In this document: piece by piece, positions 17,983-27,195 of the stretch
How the letters are laid out: each line of letters opens with the position of its first letter
How positions within the stretch are numbered: position 1 is the first letter of the stretch
NCBI RefSeq assembly: GCF_026810445.1
Contig: NZ_CP113949.1
Span: forward strand, 620,001-684,000
Direction: 5' to 3'
Source: Pseudomonas sp. BSw22131
Lineage (GTDB): Bacteria > Pseudomonadota > Gammaproteobacteria > Pseudomonadales > Pseudomonadaceae
DNA: 64,000 bases
The notes under the pieces: model-generated
Told to the model about the DNA's origin: nothing
Seen by the model: the letters and a program-made list of their open reading frames with translations, nothing else
Databases searched by the model: none
Position numbers and translations under genes: made by a program

Positions 17983-18501
17983 ATGAGCTCACCCACCCTG
18001 ATCCCCCTGAAATACTTGCAGGCCTACCCGCCTGGCCTGCAAGAGCAAGTGCGGCAGATGATTGCGCAGGACAAGCTGGGCGATTACCTGGAGCAGCGCT
18101 ATCCGGGCCGTCATGAAGTGCAAAGCGACAAGGCTCTTTACGCGTACGCGTTGTCTCTCAAGCAGGAGTTTCTTCGCAACGCGCCACCTATCGACAAAGT
18201 GCTGTTTGATAACCGTCTGGATCTCACTCATCGGGCGCTCGGCCTGCATACGACGATTTCACGCATTCAGGGCGGCAAGCTCAAGGCCAAGAAAGAGATT
18301 CGAGTCGCCTCGTTGTTCAAGGACGCGGCGCCCGAGTTTTTGAAGATGATCGTCGTGCACGAGCTGGCCCATTTCAAGGAATCGGATCACAATAAAGCGT
18401 TCTACAACCTCTGCGAGCACATGCAGCCTGGTTATCACCAGCTTGAGTTTGATCTGCGCGTCTATCTGACGTGGCGGGATATGCAGGCATCGGGCAAATA
18501 A
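17983..18501 (+). CDS. YgjP-type (DUF45/M48-like) zinc metallopeptidase
   Basis: A 172-aa soluble protein with the zinc-protease motif HELAH followed by FKESDHNKAFYNLCEHMQPGYHQ, as in the YgjP/DUF45 (SprT-like) metallopeptidases. The N-terminal half is helical and charged, with no signal peptide or membrane segment. The substrate is unknown. It begins 38 bp after the GGDEF-EAL gene and ends 30 bp before the small winged-helix gene, so the three may share a transcript. The start ATG at 17983 gives the family-like N-terminus LIPLKYLQAYPPGLQEQVR; a classic ribosome-binding site is not obvious. Confidence 0.8.
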   Translation: MSSPTLIPLKYLQAYPPGLQEQVRQMIAQDKLGDYLEQRYPGRHEVQSDKALYAYALSLKQEFLRNAPPIDKVLFDNRLDLTHRALGLHTTISRIQGGKLKAKKEIRVASLFKDAAPEFLKMIVVHELAHFKESDHNKAFYNLCEHMQPGYHQLEFDLRVYLTWRDMQASGK

Positions 18502-18531
18502 CGAAAAAACTGACAGACAAGGATCGTGACG

Positions 18532-18828
18532 ATGGACGTCAGCAAGACCAAAAGCAGTTTTTACCGCCGACTGTACGTGGCGTATTTGATCGACAGTCAA
18601 CTTGCGAGCAGTGTGCCAGCCCTGACGGATGTCACCGGTATGCCGCGCCGTACCGCACAGGACACCATCGCCGCGCTCGGGGATCTGGATATTGTCTGTG
18701 AGTTCGAACAACTCGATGGCGCGCGTAACCATGCCGGCTGTTATCAGATTCGTGATTGGGGCGCGATAGACAAGCATTGGATAGCCGCTAATCTTGCGCA
18801 GATCAAGACTGTCCTGGGCTATCCCTGA
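18532..18828 (+). CDS. Small winged-helix-turn-helix protein
   Basis: A 98-aa protein with a winged-helix fold: helices around SFYRRLYVAYLIDSQLA and VPALTDVTGMPRRTAQDTIAAL (likely recognition helix RRTAQDTIAAL), then a short beta wing (LDIVCEFEQ ... HAGCYQIRDWG). It is probably a DNA-binding regulator; no ligand domain is present and the target is unknown. I prefer ATG 18532 over GTG 18526 because AAGGA at 18518-18522 is 9 bases from the ATG but only 3 from the GTG. It follows the metallopeptidase gene by 30 bp. Confidence 0.75.
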   Translation: MDVSKTKSSFYRRLYVAYLIDSQLASSVPALTDVTGMPRRTAQDTIAALGDLDIVCEFEQLDGARNHAGCYQIRDWGAIDKHWIAANLAQIKTVLGYP

Positions 18829-18846
18829 GCCCGCAGGCCCGCCGAG

Positions 18847-19305
18847 TCAATCCAGATCACGGCGCATGCCAATGTGTTCGATGCCGTCTTCGACGTAGAT
18901 ATCCCCCACCGCGTTAAAGCCGTAACGGCTGTAATAGCCCTGCAAATGTGCCTGAGCCGAGAGATACATCGGTTGATCGGGCCATTTGCGCTCGGCGTGA
19001 TCCATTGCCTGCACCATCAACTCGTGCCCCATGCCTTTGTTGCGCATTGATGGCGCAGTCACAACGCGGCCAATGGTGACATCGCCGTTTTGCTGGATCG
19101 GATCGAGCAGACGTAAATAGGCGACCAGCTGATCGTTTTGCCAGGCCATCAAATGGCAAGTGTCGCCCTGCAAATCCTGACCATCCACATCCAGATACCA
19201 GCACTTCTGCTCCACCACGAATACCTGCGCACGCAATTGCAGAATGGCGTAGAGCTGCTCTTTATTGAGTTCGGTATGGTGTTTGCAAATCCAGTTGATT
19301 GACAT
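18847..19305 (-). CDS. elaA: GNAT N-acetyltransferase, ElaA family
   Basis: A 152-aa protein matching ElaA: INWICKHHTELNKEQLYAILQLRAQVFVVEQKC at the N-terminus, the acetyl-CoA binding loop region IGRVVTAPSMRNKGMGHELM (R/Q-x-x-G-x-G/A pattern as RNKGMG), and the C-terminal strand YYSRYGFNAVGDIYVEDGIEHIGMRR. It should transfer an acetyl group from acetyl-CoA to an amine; the substrate is not known. It is cytoplasmic, monocistronic, and convergent with the winged-helix gene, 18 bp apart. Confidence 0.88.
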   Translation of the reverse strand: MSINWICKHHTELNKEQLYAILQLRAQVFVVEQKCWYLDVDGQDLQGDTCHLMAWQNDQLVAYLRLLDPIQQNGDVTIGRVVTAPSMRNKGMGHELMVQAMDHAERKWPDQPMYLSAQAHLQGYYSRYGFNAVGDIYVEDGIEHIGMRRDLD

Positions 19306-19640
19306 GACGCGGGCTCGTAATAGAAATCCATGCCGGATACTAAACGCTTAATGCCGTTGAGCCCAAGCGGGTATTCGAGACGCCCAGCATTGGCTCGCGA
19401 GCGGAAATCAGGGGCGCTCATTTTAGTGAACGGCTCCACAAAACATTGGATTCTTATCGATTGTGCAAAGGGCGGAATGGGTCTTCAATGAAAGTGGCTT
19501 GATATCTGCGCATGTCGACAGAACCCTACGCTGACCGCTCTGCGAAACCGGGATCGCTCTACGCTCGAACCAGGGACACGACGCCACGCAATCAGGCGTC
19601 GCAATAATAACGGGCTGTTGTTTGCCTTAGGAGCTTGAGC
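19306..19640. other. Intergenic region without recognisable gene
   Basis: A 335-bp divergent spacer between elaA and the periplasmic binding protein gene. I see no convincing open frame, tRNA, palindromic repeat or known operator. An AGGAG ribosome-binding site at 19630-19634 belongs to the following gene. Confidence 0.5.
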
Positions 19641-20378
19641 ATGCCGCGTTTGCTTCGAGCCATTGGGTTGCTGGGCTTAATGTGGGTAGCCCACGCAGGG
19701 GCAGTAGATAAGTTGCGCATGGCTGGCGATGCCTGGGCGCCTTATGCAGATGTATCTCTTCTCAAGGGGGGATTGGCAACGGATTTGATCAGCACTGCGC
19801 TCAGCCGCGCAGGCTATGCCACCGAATATGAGCAAGTCCCGTGGGCGCGCGCCGTTCACGGGTTGAGCGAAGGCCGGTACGACATTCTGATCAACGCGTG
19901 GTACAGCGATGATCGCACCCGCATTGGCCAGTTTTCTGCCGATTACCTGATCAACAGACTTCGATTCATCAAGCGCAAAAACTCAACGCTCGATTTCCAG
20001 AACCTCCCTCAACTGCATTCGCATTCCATCGCAGTCGTGCGCGGCTACGCGTATTCCCCCGCTTTCGATAACGACCCTGAATTGAAAAAAATCCCCGTGG
20101 CGAACTTCTCCACTGCCGTGCGCATGTTGGCTGCGGGCCGTGTTGAGCTGACCGTGGAGGATGAATATGCCGCACGGTTTGCCCTGAGCCACGAGTCCCC
20201 GGATGTACAGGACAATGTGGAATTTCTGCCGACCTCGTTAGCCGAGAACACGCTGCATATTCTGGTCAGCCTGAAGAACCCTGAGCACGACAAGATCGTC
20301 GCCCGTTTCGATCAGGAAATCGCCGCGATGAAGGCTGACGGCACCTACGCCGCACTCTTTAAGTTGCACGGTCTGTGA
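19641..20378 (+). CDS. Periplasmic amino-acid-type solute-binding protein (SBP_bac_3)
   Basis: A 245-aa protein with a signal peptide (MPRLLRAIGLLGLMWVAHAGA) and a family-3 binding fold: KLRMAGDAWAPYADVSLLKGGLATDLISTAL at the start of lobe 1, WARAVHGLSEGRYDILINAWYSDDR, and a later lobe with FSTAVRMLAAGRVELTVEDEYAARFAL. Such proteins bind amino acids or related small molecules in the periplasm. No ABC permease or ATPase gene is adjacent, so it may feed another transporter or act as a sensor; this is inference. ATG 19641 has AGGAG six bases upstream. Its last 20 bases overlap the 3' end of yccS on the opposite strand. Confidence 0.85.
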   Translation: MPRLLRAIGLLGLMWVAHAGAVDKLRMAGDAWAPYADVSLLKGGLATDLISTALSRAGYATEYEQVPWARAVHGLSEGRYDILINAWYSDDRTRIGQFSADYLINRLRFIKRKNSTLDFQNLPQLHSHSIAVVRGYAYSPAFDNDPELKKIPVANFSTAVRMLAAGRVELTVEDEYAARFALSHESPDVQDNVEFLPTSLAENTLHILVSLKNPEHDKIVARFDQEIAAMKADGTYAALFKLHGL

Positions 20379-22575
20379 GGTCGGTCGGCACCTTTTCAGG
20401 AGCTTTGATCAAATGCGCCGCGAGGGTGCGCAGCGGTCCGAGTTGGCGACAGATCAGCGCCAGTTGCGTCTGAACCAGCCGCTGACCTTCGTCGAGCTCT
20501 TCTGGCATTTGCTCGAGTTCGGCTGCGAGGGCTTCTTCGGCATCGCTTTGAATGGCCACCGGCTGCCGGCTCGCCAGACTCTGCGCAATTTCATCGATGC
20601 TGCGGGCAAGACTGGCCCCCGCGCCCTCAATCAACTGCTCACGCACTTCGGCGGGCAATGACGCTTCGCGGTGTGCGCCCAAGCCGGACAGGTAGCTGAG
20701 CAGCGTGTGCGACAACACCAGAAAACGGAAACCCACGTCTGCTTCTTTACGGAAATGCCCCGGCTCCATCAGCATGTTCGCCAGTGTGGTCGACAGCGCA
20801 GCGTCTGCGTTGTGAGCGTTACGGCGGGCAAGGCGATACGCGAGGTCATCGCTTTTGCCTTGCGCGTATTGCTGCATGATCTGGCGCAGGTAAATGCTGT
20901 TGCAGGTCAGCGTATTGGCCAGCACCTTGTTCAGGCGCCGGCCCTGCCAATCCGGCAGGAACAGGAACACCGCCAGGCCCGCAATCAAACTGCCCAGCAA
21001 GGTGTCCAGCAGGCGCGGCAGGAACAAGCCATAACCGTCGCCCACCTGATTGAAGCAGAACAGAATCATGACCGTGATCGCCGCTGTCGAGAGCGTGTAG
21101 CGCGTGGTGCGATTGACGAAGAACACAACGCCTGCGATCACCGCACACATCGACTGCAGAATGGGCGATGTGACCACATCGAACAGCACCCAGCCAATGG
21201 TCAGGCCGATGGCTGTACCGATAATGCGCTGACCCAGTTTGCGCCGCGTCGCGCCGTAGCTTGGCTGGCAGACAAAGACCGTGGTGAGGATGATCCAATA
21301 ACCCTGCGACGGGTGAATCAGGTGCACGGTGAGGTAGCCGATGACCAACGCCAGCGGCAGGCGCAAGGCATGGCGAAACAGCAGCGAGGTCGGCGTCAGT
21401 TGCAAACGCAATCGGGTCCAGACGTCCTTGAAGTTGCGCGGCGAGCGATCCAGCAGACTGCTGTCGCTGGCGTCGGCCAGGGCGTCGGGGTTACTGGCGT
21501 CACTGAGTAGCCGGTCCAGCGTGCCGAGGTTGTTCGCCAGTGCGCGCAGTGAACGCAGCAACCCCCGCCATGCCGGATTGCTCTGGATGCGCAGGTGCTC
21601 GAGTGAGGCATGCAGGTCATTGAGTGCATGGGCAAAGCTGTCGTCGTAGATAAACGGCTGACGCAACTGAATCGAGACCGATAAATCGCGACAGGCCGTG
21701 CCCTGCTGGCGCAGCAGGCGCTGACAACGGAACAGCACGTCGCTGTGGAAAAACGCTTCGGCCAGCGAGTTGTAAGGATAGTGCGAGGAGCTTGCGCGCT
21801 CGTGAACGTCCTGTGCCAGAAAGTACAGCTTGAGGTAGCGACTGACTTTCGAGCCCGGTCGGCCATTGCCTACGCGGTTAAGGATGATTTCCTTGGTGGA
21901 GTTCAGCGCGGCCACGACCTTGCCGTTTTGCTTGGCCAAATCCAGGCGGCGCGCTTCCACGTCCAGTGTGCGGATCGGTTCGAACAGTTCGGACTTTATC
22001 TTCAGGTACAAGCCCAACTCGCGGAACAAACGGGCGAGGGCTTGCTGCACCGGCTGGTTGGAAAACAGCATTTGCCACAGCACCGACAGCAGGCCGTACC
22101 AGGCCGCCCCTGCCACCAGCAGCATGGGTTCGTGCCAGAAGTCAGTGACTTCGCCGCCGCGCTGATCGACCCCGATCATGGTGTAGACCGACAGGATCAA
22201 CGTGCCGTAGGCAATGGCGCCGTAGCGTTCGCCCAGCGCGCCGAGCATCGTCAGGCAAAAGGCTGCCATGGCCAGCGAACAGACAAATAGAACGGGGTAG
22301 GGGAACAACAATTCGACTGACATTGCAGCGATGCTGAAACACACCAGGGTCACGGCCAGGGCATTGAGGCGACCCTGCCAGCTGTCATCGGTTTCAGAAA
22401 GCGCACAGGCGATAATCCCGAGGAACAGCGGGATCAATTGCTTCATCTCGCCCTGATACCAGCACAGCGCCATGCTGCCGGTCAGCGCGATAAACACCCT
22501 TACGCTGTAGCTGAACTTGTCCAGCGCCCATAGACGGCGGAAGGAATTACGCAACGATTTAGATTTCGATGCCAT
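20359..22575 (-). CDS. yccS: FUSC-family inner-membrane protein YccS
   Basis: A 738-aa integral membrane protein of the YccS/YhfK class. It has two blocks of about five to six helices (residues ~25-165, KFSYSVRVFIALTGSMALCW onward; and ~400-525, with FRHALRLPLALVIGYLTVH, GYWIILTTVFVCQPSYGATRRKLGQRIIGT and GLTIGWVLFD) separated and followed by cytoplasmic helical domains. The motif P-x-x-GATRRKLGQRI-GT is typical of the fusaric-acid-resistance (FUSC) fold. A role in export of aromatic or toxic organic acids is usually assumed but not shown. The stop lies inside the end of the convergent binding-protein gene (20-bp overlap). Confidence 0.9.
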   Translation of the reverse strand: MASKSKSLRNSFRRLWALDKFSYSVRVFIALTGSMALCWYQGEMKQLIPLFLGIIACALSETDDSWQGRLNALAVTLVCFSIAAMSVELLFPYPVLFVCSLAMAAFCLTMLGALGERYGAIAYGTLILSVYTMIGVDQRGGEVTDFWHEPMLLVAGAAWYGLLSVLWQMLFSNQPVQQALARLFRELGLYLKIKSELFEPIRTLDVEARRLDLAKQNGKVVAALNSTKEIILNRVGNGRPGSKVSRYLKLYFLAQDVHERASSSHYPYNSLAEAFFHSDVLFRCQRLLRQQGTACRDLSVSIQLRQPFIYDDSFAHALNDLHASLEHLRIQSNPAWRGLLRSLRALANNLGTLDRLLSDASNPDALADASDSSLLDRSPRNFKDVWTRLRLQLTPTSLLFRHALRLPLALVIGYLTVHLIHPSQGYWIILTTVFVCQPSYGATRRKLGQRIIGTAIGLTIGWVLFDVVTSPILQSMCAVIAGVVFFVNRTTRYTLSTAAITVMILFCFNQVGDGYGLFLPRLLDTLLGSLIAGLAVFLFLPDWQGRRLNKVLANTLTCNSIYLRQIMQQYAQGKSDDLAYRLARRNAHNADAALSTTLANMLMEPGHFRKEADVGFRFLVLSHTLLSYLSGLGAHREASLPAEVREQLIEGAGASLARSIDEIAQSLASRQPVAIQSDAEEALAAELEQMPEELDEGQRLVQTQLALICRQLGPLRTLAAHLIKAPEKVPTDLTDRAT

Positions 22576-22698
22576 GTGAGCGCTGACGGCCTTGTTCGCG
22601 ATTAAACGATTTGCACTGACGGATATGTACAGCGATCAACGGGGGCTGTACATCCGGCAGGTGAAATTTATTCCGTAACTGCGGCTAACGCACAACTC

Positions 22699-22790
22699 CT
22701 GTAGGAGCGAATTTATTCGCGAGAGGCCGGTGAGTCAGACGCCTTTTTTTCGGCCATGGCTACGTATCGCGAATAAATTCGCTCCTACAG
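22699..22790. repeat. REP-type paired inverted repeat, 24-bp perfect arms (type A)
   Basis: The arms at 22699-22722 and 22767-22790 are exact complements of each other; each begins CTGTAGGAGCGAATTTATTC or ends with its complement. The ~44-bp spacer is not conserved among copies. It lies between the divergent yccS start and the 3' end of the YhiN-type gene. The same arm occurs at 25612 and 55404. Confidence 0.9.
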
Positions 22791-22802
22791 ATTTTTGTCG
22801 TG

Positions 22803-23981
22803 TCACACGAACTGAGCAGCCGCATAGCCCGAGGCCCAGGCCCACTGAAAATTGAAACCGCCCAGATGCCCGCTGACGTCCAGCACTTCTCCCACGAAAT
22901 ACAGGCCTGGCGATTTCAGCGACTCCATGGTCTTGGAAGAAACTTCCCGCGTATCGATGCCGCCGAGGGTTACTTCTGCGGTGCGATAGCCTTCAGTCCC
23001 CGCCGGTACAACCTTCCAGCTCGCCAGCGCGTCAGTGATATCGGCGAGTTCAGCGTGGGTGTACTGCTTCATGGGTTTTGAAACGAACCAGTGCTCGGCA
23101 ATCAGGTTGGCCATCTTCTTGGTGAAGATTTCCCCCAGCAGGGTTTTCAGTTCGCTGTTTGGCCGTTCGCTCTGTTGCTCGGCGAGCCAGCCCGGCACGT
23201 CATGGTCCGGCATCAGGTTGATTTCAACCGCGTCGCCAGGTTGCCAGAACGATGAGATCTGCAGAATGGCCGGGCCACTGAGACCGCGATGGGTGAACAG
23301 GATGTTTTCCCGGAAGCTTTCGTCGTTGCAGCTGACCAGGCAATCCACCGATGTGCCGGACAACTCCGTGCACAGTTCCTTGAGCTGGTCGGTGATGGTA
23401 AACGGCACCAGCCCCGCCCGTGTTGGCAGCAAGGCGTGACCGAACTGCTTGCCTACTTGATAACCGAAGCCGGTTGCCCCCAAGGTCGGGATTGAAAGAC
23501 CGCCGGTGGCGATCACCAGCGATTCACAACGGATGCTGCCCAGGGTGGTCTGCAACTGATAGCCCGTGTCGACTTTCTCGATGTGCTGGACGGAGGTGTC
23601 CATGTGCAGTTGCACGCCAGCCTGTTCGCACTCGTCGAGCAGCAGTCCGAGAATGTCGCTGGACTTTTTGTCGCAGAACAGTTGGCCGAGTTTTTTCTCG
23701 TGATACGGCACGCCGTGTTTGGCCACCAGCTCGATGAAATCCCACTGGGTGTAACGCGCCAGGGCCGATTTGCAGAAGTGCGGGTTCTGCGAAAGGAAGT
23801 TGCCCGGCTCGCTGTACATGTTGGTGAAGTTGCAGCGCCCGCCACCGGACATGAGTATCTTCTTGCCGGGCTTGTTCGCGTGATCGATCAACATCACCCT
23901 GCGGCCACGATTGGCGGCGGTGAAGGCACACATCAAACCTGCGGCGCCTGCGCCAATGATCACAACGTCAGTAACGGGCAA
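22803..23981 (-). CDS. NAD(P)/FAD-dependent oxidoreductase, YhiN/HI0933 family
   Basis: A 392-aa flavoprotein. The N-terminus has the dinucleotide-binding GxGxxG motif (VVIIGAGAAGLMCAFTAANRG) and the family-specific KPGKKILMSGGGRCNFTNM. The second FAD contact is LVIATGGLSIPTLGATGFGYQVGKQFGH, and the C-terminus GLYFVGEVLDVSGHLGGFNFQWAWASGYAAAQF closes the FAD site. Its physiological substrate is unknown; a related protein (BaiN) has been linked to bile-acid reduction in gut bacteria, which is not informative here. The start is a TTG at 23981 with GAGGA seven bases upstream. Confidence 0.9.
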   Translation of the reverse strand: MPVTDVVIIGAGAAGLMCAFTAANRGRRVMLIDHANKPGKKILMSGGGRCNFTNMYSEPGNFLSQNPHFCKSALARYTQWDFIELVAKHGVPYHEKKLGQLFCDKKSSDILGLLLDECEQAGVQLHMDTSVQHIEKVDTGYQLQTTLGSIRCESLVIATGGLSIPTLGATGFGYQVGKQFGHALLPTRAGLVPFTITDQLKELCTELSGTSVDCLVSCNDESFRENILFTHRGLSGPAILQISSFWQPGDAVEINLMPDHDVPGWLAEQQSERPNSELKTLLGEIFTKKMANLIAEHWFVSKPMKQYTHAELADITDALASWKVVPAGTEGYRTAEVTLGGIDTREVSSKTMESLKSPGLYFVGEVLDVSGHLGGFNFQWAWASGYAAAQFV

Positions 23982-24026
23982 AGCGGTGTCCTCGGGTATA
24001 AACAGTCCAGGGGGTGGCGATGAACC

Positions 24027-24116
24027 TGTATGAGCGCGCTTGCCCGCGATTGCGGTGGTTCAGTAAGACATTCATCCCCTGACACACCGCCCTCGCGGAC
24101 AAGCGCGCGCCTACAG
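24027..24116. repeat. REP-type paired inverted repeat (type B, GCGCGCTTGCCCGCGAT)
   Basis: Left arm 24027-24050 and right arm 24092-24116 are near-complementary (a few mismatches) around a ~41-bp spacer, lying between dbpA's 3' end and the YhiN-type gene's 5' end. It is the same layout as the type A repeats but with a different inner arm sequence. Confidence 0.85.
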
Positions 24117-24131
24117 AGGCAGCGGCGGGTT

Positions 24132-25511
24132 TTAGAGAATCCGCACGCGCAGCGACTTGCCCTTGATCTTGCCGTTGTTCAAACGCTCAAGCGCCTGTTT
24201 GGCCATGCTGCGTTCGACGGCGACGTACGCCTGGAAGTCGAAGATCGCGATCTTGCCCACTTGAGTGCCAGGAATGCCCGCCTCACCGGTCAACGCACCC
24301 AGAATGTCGCCAGGGCGCAGTTTGTCCTTGCGGCCCGAACCGATGCACAAGGTGGTCATCGGTGGCAGCAACTTGCCGCCCTCGGTGCGCGTGAGGTTGT
24401 CGTATTGCTGCCAGTTGAGCGGGGCCTTTTGCAATTCTTCGACCGCGCGCGCGCGCTGGCTTTCGGACGGCGCCACCAGGCTGACAGCGATGCCGGTTTC
24501 CCCTGCGCGACCGGTACGGCCCACGCGGTGGATGTGGATTTCCGAGTCCCGCGCCAGTTCGACGTTGAGCACCATATCCAGCGCGTCGATGTCCAGGCCG
24601 CGAGCGGCTACGTCAGTCGCCACCAGCACCGAGGTGCTGCGGTTGGCAAACATCGCCAGCACTTGATCGCGATCACGCTGTTCGAGGTCGCCATGCAGGC
24701 CGACGGCCGACATGCCTTTGGCAGTCAGGTGATCGACCACTTCCTGCACCTGCTGTTTGGTAAAGCAGAACGCCACACACGATTGCGGGCGGAAGTGATC
24801 GAGCACTTTCACCACGGCTTCGAGGCGTTGCTCAGGGGAGATTTCGTAGAAGATCTGTTCGATCTGGCTGTCAGCGTGCAGCGCCTCGACCTTGACGGTC
24901 TGCGGGTCGCGCATGAACTTGGACGACAGCTGCTTGATGCCGACCGGGTAGGTAGCCGAGAACAGCAGGGTCTGACGGCGTGTCGGGGTCTGCTCGATGA
25001 TGTCGGCGATGGAGTCGTAAAAACCCATGTCGAGCATGCGGTCCGCTTCGTCCAGCACCAGCGTGTTCAAGCCATCCAGTACCAGCGAACCCTTGCGCAG
25101 GTGTTGCTGGATCCGGCCCGGTGTGCCGACGATGACGTGTGCGCCGTGCTCCAGTGAGCCGATCTGTGGGCCGAAAGACACGCCGCCGCACAGGGTCAGG
25201 ACTTTGATATTGTCTTCGGAACGCGCCAGACGGCGGATTTCCTTGGCCACCTGGTCAGCCAGTTCGCGGGTTGGGCAAAGGACCAGCGCCTGACAGCCGA
25301 AATAGCGAGGGTTGATGGGGTTGAGCAGGCCGATGCCGAACGCTGCGGTCTTGCCGCTGCCGGTCTTGGCCTGAGCGATCAGGTCCATGCCCTTGAGAAT
25401 CACCGGCAGGCTCTGCGCCTGAATCGGCGTCATCTCGGCATAACCAAGGGACTCCAGGTTAGCCAGCATGGCGGCGGAAAGGGGCAAGGTATTGAACGCG
25501 GTGTTAGTCAC
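24132..25511 (-). CDS. dbpA: ATP-dependent RNA helicase DbpA
   Basis: A 459-aa DEAD-box protein with all motifs in order: Q motif (MTPIQAQSLP), Walker A (AKTGSGKT), PTRELADQ, DEAD (VLDEADRMLDMGF), SAT, ATDVAARGLDID and HRVGRTGRAGE. The C-terminal ~75 residues form the DbpA RNA-binding domain (TTLCIGSGRKDKLRPGDILGALTGEAGI ... VAVERSMAKQALERLNNGKIKGKSLRVRIL), which in E. coli binds hairpin 92 of 23S rRNA to help assemble the large ribosomal subunit. I chose GTG 25511, with AGG nine bases upstream, giving a length close to E. coli DbpA (457 aa); an upstream ATG at 25532 is possible. Confidence 0.95.
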   Translation of the reverse strand: MTNTAFNTLPLSAAMLANLESLGYAEMTPIQAQSLPVILKGMDLIAQAKTGSGKTAAFGIGLLNPINPRYFGCQALVLCPTRELADQVAKEIRRLARSEDNIKVLTLCGGVSFGPQIGSLEHGAHVIVGTPGRIQQHLRKGSLVLDGLNTLVLDEADRMLDMGFYDSIADIIEQTPTRRQTLLFSATYPVGIKQLSSKFMRDPQTVKVEALHADSQIEQIFYEISPEQRLEAVVKVLDHFRPQSCVAFCFTKQQVQEVVDHLTAKGMSAVGLHGDLEQRDRDQVLAMFANRSTSVLVATDVAARGLDIDALDMVLNVELARDSEIHIHRVGRTGRAGETGIAVSLVAPSESQRARAVEELQKAPLNWQQYDNLTRTEGGKLLPPMTTLCIGSGRKDKLRPGDILGALTGEAGIPGTQVGKIAIFDFQAYVAVERSMAKQALERLNNGKIKGKSLRVRIL

Positions 25512-25611
25512 AAGAGTGAGCCTGCAAAACAAAATGTCGCGCAGTGTATCAGGTCAGGGCCCCTGCCTTGGGACCGCTGGCGATAAATGGCACGTGTCAC
25601 GCAGAGAACCT

Positions 25612-25703
25612 CTGTAGGAGCGAATTTATTCGCGAGACCTCTGCATGGGCGATAGAGGTGGATCGTCCTTAATGGCCCCTCGCGAAGGAATTCGCTCCTG
25701 CAG
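25612..25703. repeat. REP-type paired inverted repeat (type A)
   Basis: Left arm 25612-25635 is identical to that at 22699; the right arm at 25680-25703 pairs with several mismatches. It sits in the spacer between the dbpA 5' end and the MdtD-type gene's 3' end. Confidence 0.85.
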
Positions 25704-25711
25704 ATTTCCGA

Positions 25712-27154
25712 TCAGGCCTCGACTTCAGGCTCCGGCTGCGGTTTGCGCGGTGGGTTCTCAGGCGTGACCCGAGGCGACAGTTGCAAGAAGATCGTCGCCG
25801 CGAGCATCGCCAGTACACCCACGCACAGGAACGTCAGTTGAAACGCGCCCAACAGACTGCTGACTTCCCCCGTCGCCACGTCGTCGGTGAAGCCGCCGAG
25901 CAGCGCCGCTGCGCACGCGACGCCCAGGCTTAGCGACAACTGCGCCACCACCGACAACAGGCTGTTGCCACTGGCCGCGCTGGCGTCGTCGAGATCGATC
26001 AGCGTCACGGCGTTCATCGCCGAAAACTGCAACGAGTTGACGCCGCCCAGCAGCGCCAGATGGATCAGTAGCATCCAGTACGGCGTCTCGGCACTTACCA
26101 GCGCCATGCTCGCCAGCAATATCCCCAGCAGCAGCGTATTGCCCGTCAGCACCACCCGATAACCCAGACGCTCGATGGCGCGAGTGGCCAGCGGCTTGGC
26201 GAACATGGCCGCCAGCGCTAGCGGGATCATGCTCATCCCTGCGTGGGACGGGGAATAACCCAGCGCCACTTGCAGCATCAACGGCACCAAAAACGGCAAC
26301 GCGCCACTGCCCAGACGGGCGAACAGGTTGCCCATGATGCCTACGGCAAAGCTGCGGGTCTTGAACAACGAGGCCGAGAACAGGGGGTGATCCACATGGC
26401 TGGCCCGTAACCAGTACGCGGCGAGGCACGCCAGGCCGCCGAACAACAGCATCACCACGCGCAGGTGCGGCAGGTGCAGCTCGCCCAAGCCCTCAAGGGC
26501 AATGGTAATCAGCACCAAAGATGCGCCGAACAGCAGGAAGCCTACCCTATCGAAGCGCGTATGCCCGCCGCCCTGCAAATCCGGGATGAATTTGCGCACG
26601 GCAAAACAACCCAGAACCCCGACCGGAATATTGATCAGGAAAATCCAGTGCCAGCTCAGGTATTCCACCAGCCAGCCGCCCACCGTCGGCCCCATCAAAG
26701 GCCCCAGCAGCGCGGGCATGGTGATGAAACTCAAGGTACGTACCAGCTCGGTTCGCGGGTAAGCACGCAGGACGATCAGGCGTCCGACGGGCATCATCAA
26801 GGCGCCGCCCAGACCTTGTATTACCCGCGCCGCCACCAGCATGCTCAATGAGTTGGCCAGCGCGCACAGCAACGAGCCAAAGCTGAACAGGAGGATGGCG
26901 CTGAAGAAGATGCGTTTGATCCCGAAACGGTCGGAAATCCAGCCGGATGCCGGAATCAGCAAAGCGATGGTCAGCATGTAGGCGATGATTACCGACTGCA
27001 TGCGCAGTGGGTCTTCGGACAACGAACGTGCCATGGAGGGTAGGGCGGTGTTGAGGATCGTGCCGTCCAGGCTCTGCATGAAAAACGCGATGGCGATGAC
27101 CCAAGGCATCCAGCGCAGGGTTTTGGCGTCCAGCTGCGGCGCTGTGGTCGGCAT
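25712..27154 (-). CDS. mdtD: MFS multidrug exporter, DHA2 family, MdtD-like
   Basis: A 480-aa transporter with about 14 predicted helices. The N-terminal half has the DHA2 signatures: FFMQSLDGTILNTALPSMARSL (motif D1), GWISDRFGIKRIFFSAI (motif A) and ARVIQGLGGALMMPVGRLIVLR (motif C-like), close to E. coli MdtD. It should export drugs or metabolites with proton uptake at the inner membrane. In E. coli, mdtD is part of mdtABCD-baeSR; here no RND partner is near, so it works alone or its annotation is by similarity only. ATG 27154 fits the family N-terminus; a longer in-frame start at 27232 would run into the neighbouring repeat and is less likely. Confidence 0.85.
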   Translation of the reverse strand: MPTTAPQLDAKTLRWMPWVIAIAFFMQSLDGTILNTALPSMARSLSEDPLRMQSVIIAYMLTIALLIPASGWISDRFGIKRIFFSAILLFSFGSLLCALANSLSMLVAARVIQGLGGALMMPVGRLIVLRAYPRTELVRTLSFITMPALLGPLMGPTVGGWLVEYLSWHWIFLINIPVGVLGCFAVRKFIPDLQGGGHTRFDRVGFLLFGASLVLITIALEGLGELHLPHLRVVMLLFGGLACLAAYWLRASHVDHPLFSASLFKTRSFAVGIMGNLFARLGSGALPFLVPLMLQVALGYSPSHAGMSMIPLALAAMFAKPLATRAIERLGYRVVLTGNTLLLGILLASMALVSAETPYWMLLIHLALLGGVNSLQFSAMNAVTLIDLDDASAASGNSLLSVVAQLSLSLGVACAAALLGGFTDDVATGEVSSLLGAFQLTFLCVGVLAMLAATIFLQLSPRVTPENPPRKPQPEPEVEA

Positions 27155-27195
27155 GTGCGGCGTGGGTCCTTTTGATTTAACAGGATGATGCGATG

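Noticed and set aside
22699..22790. CRISPR-like array from the spaced repeats
   Set aside because: The repeats occur as isolated inverted pairs, not direct arrays, and no cas gene is present.
24030..25157. A 375-codon open frame antisense to dbpA
   Set aside because: It is a shadow of dbpA, with composition and sequence unlike any known protein.
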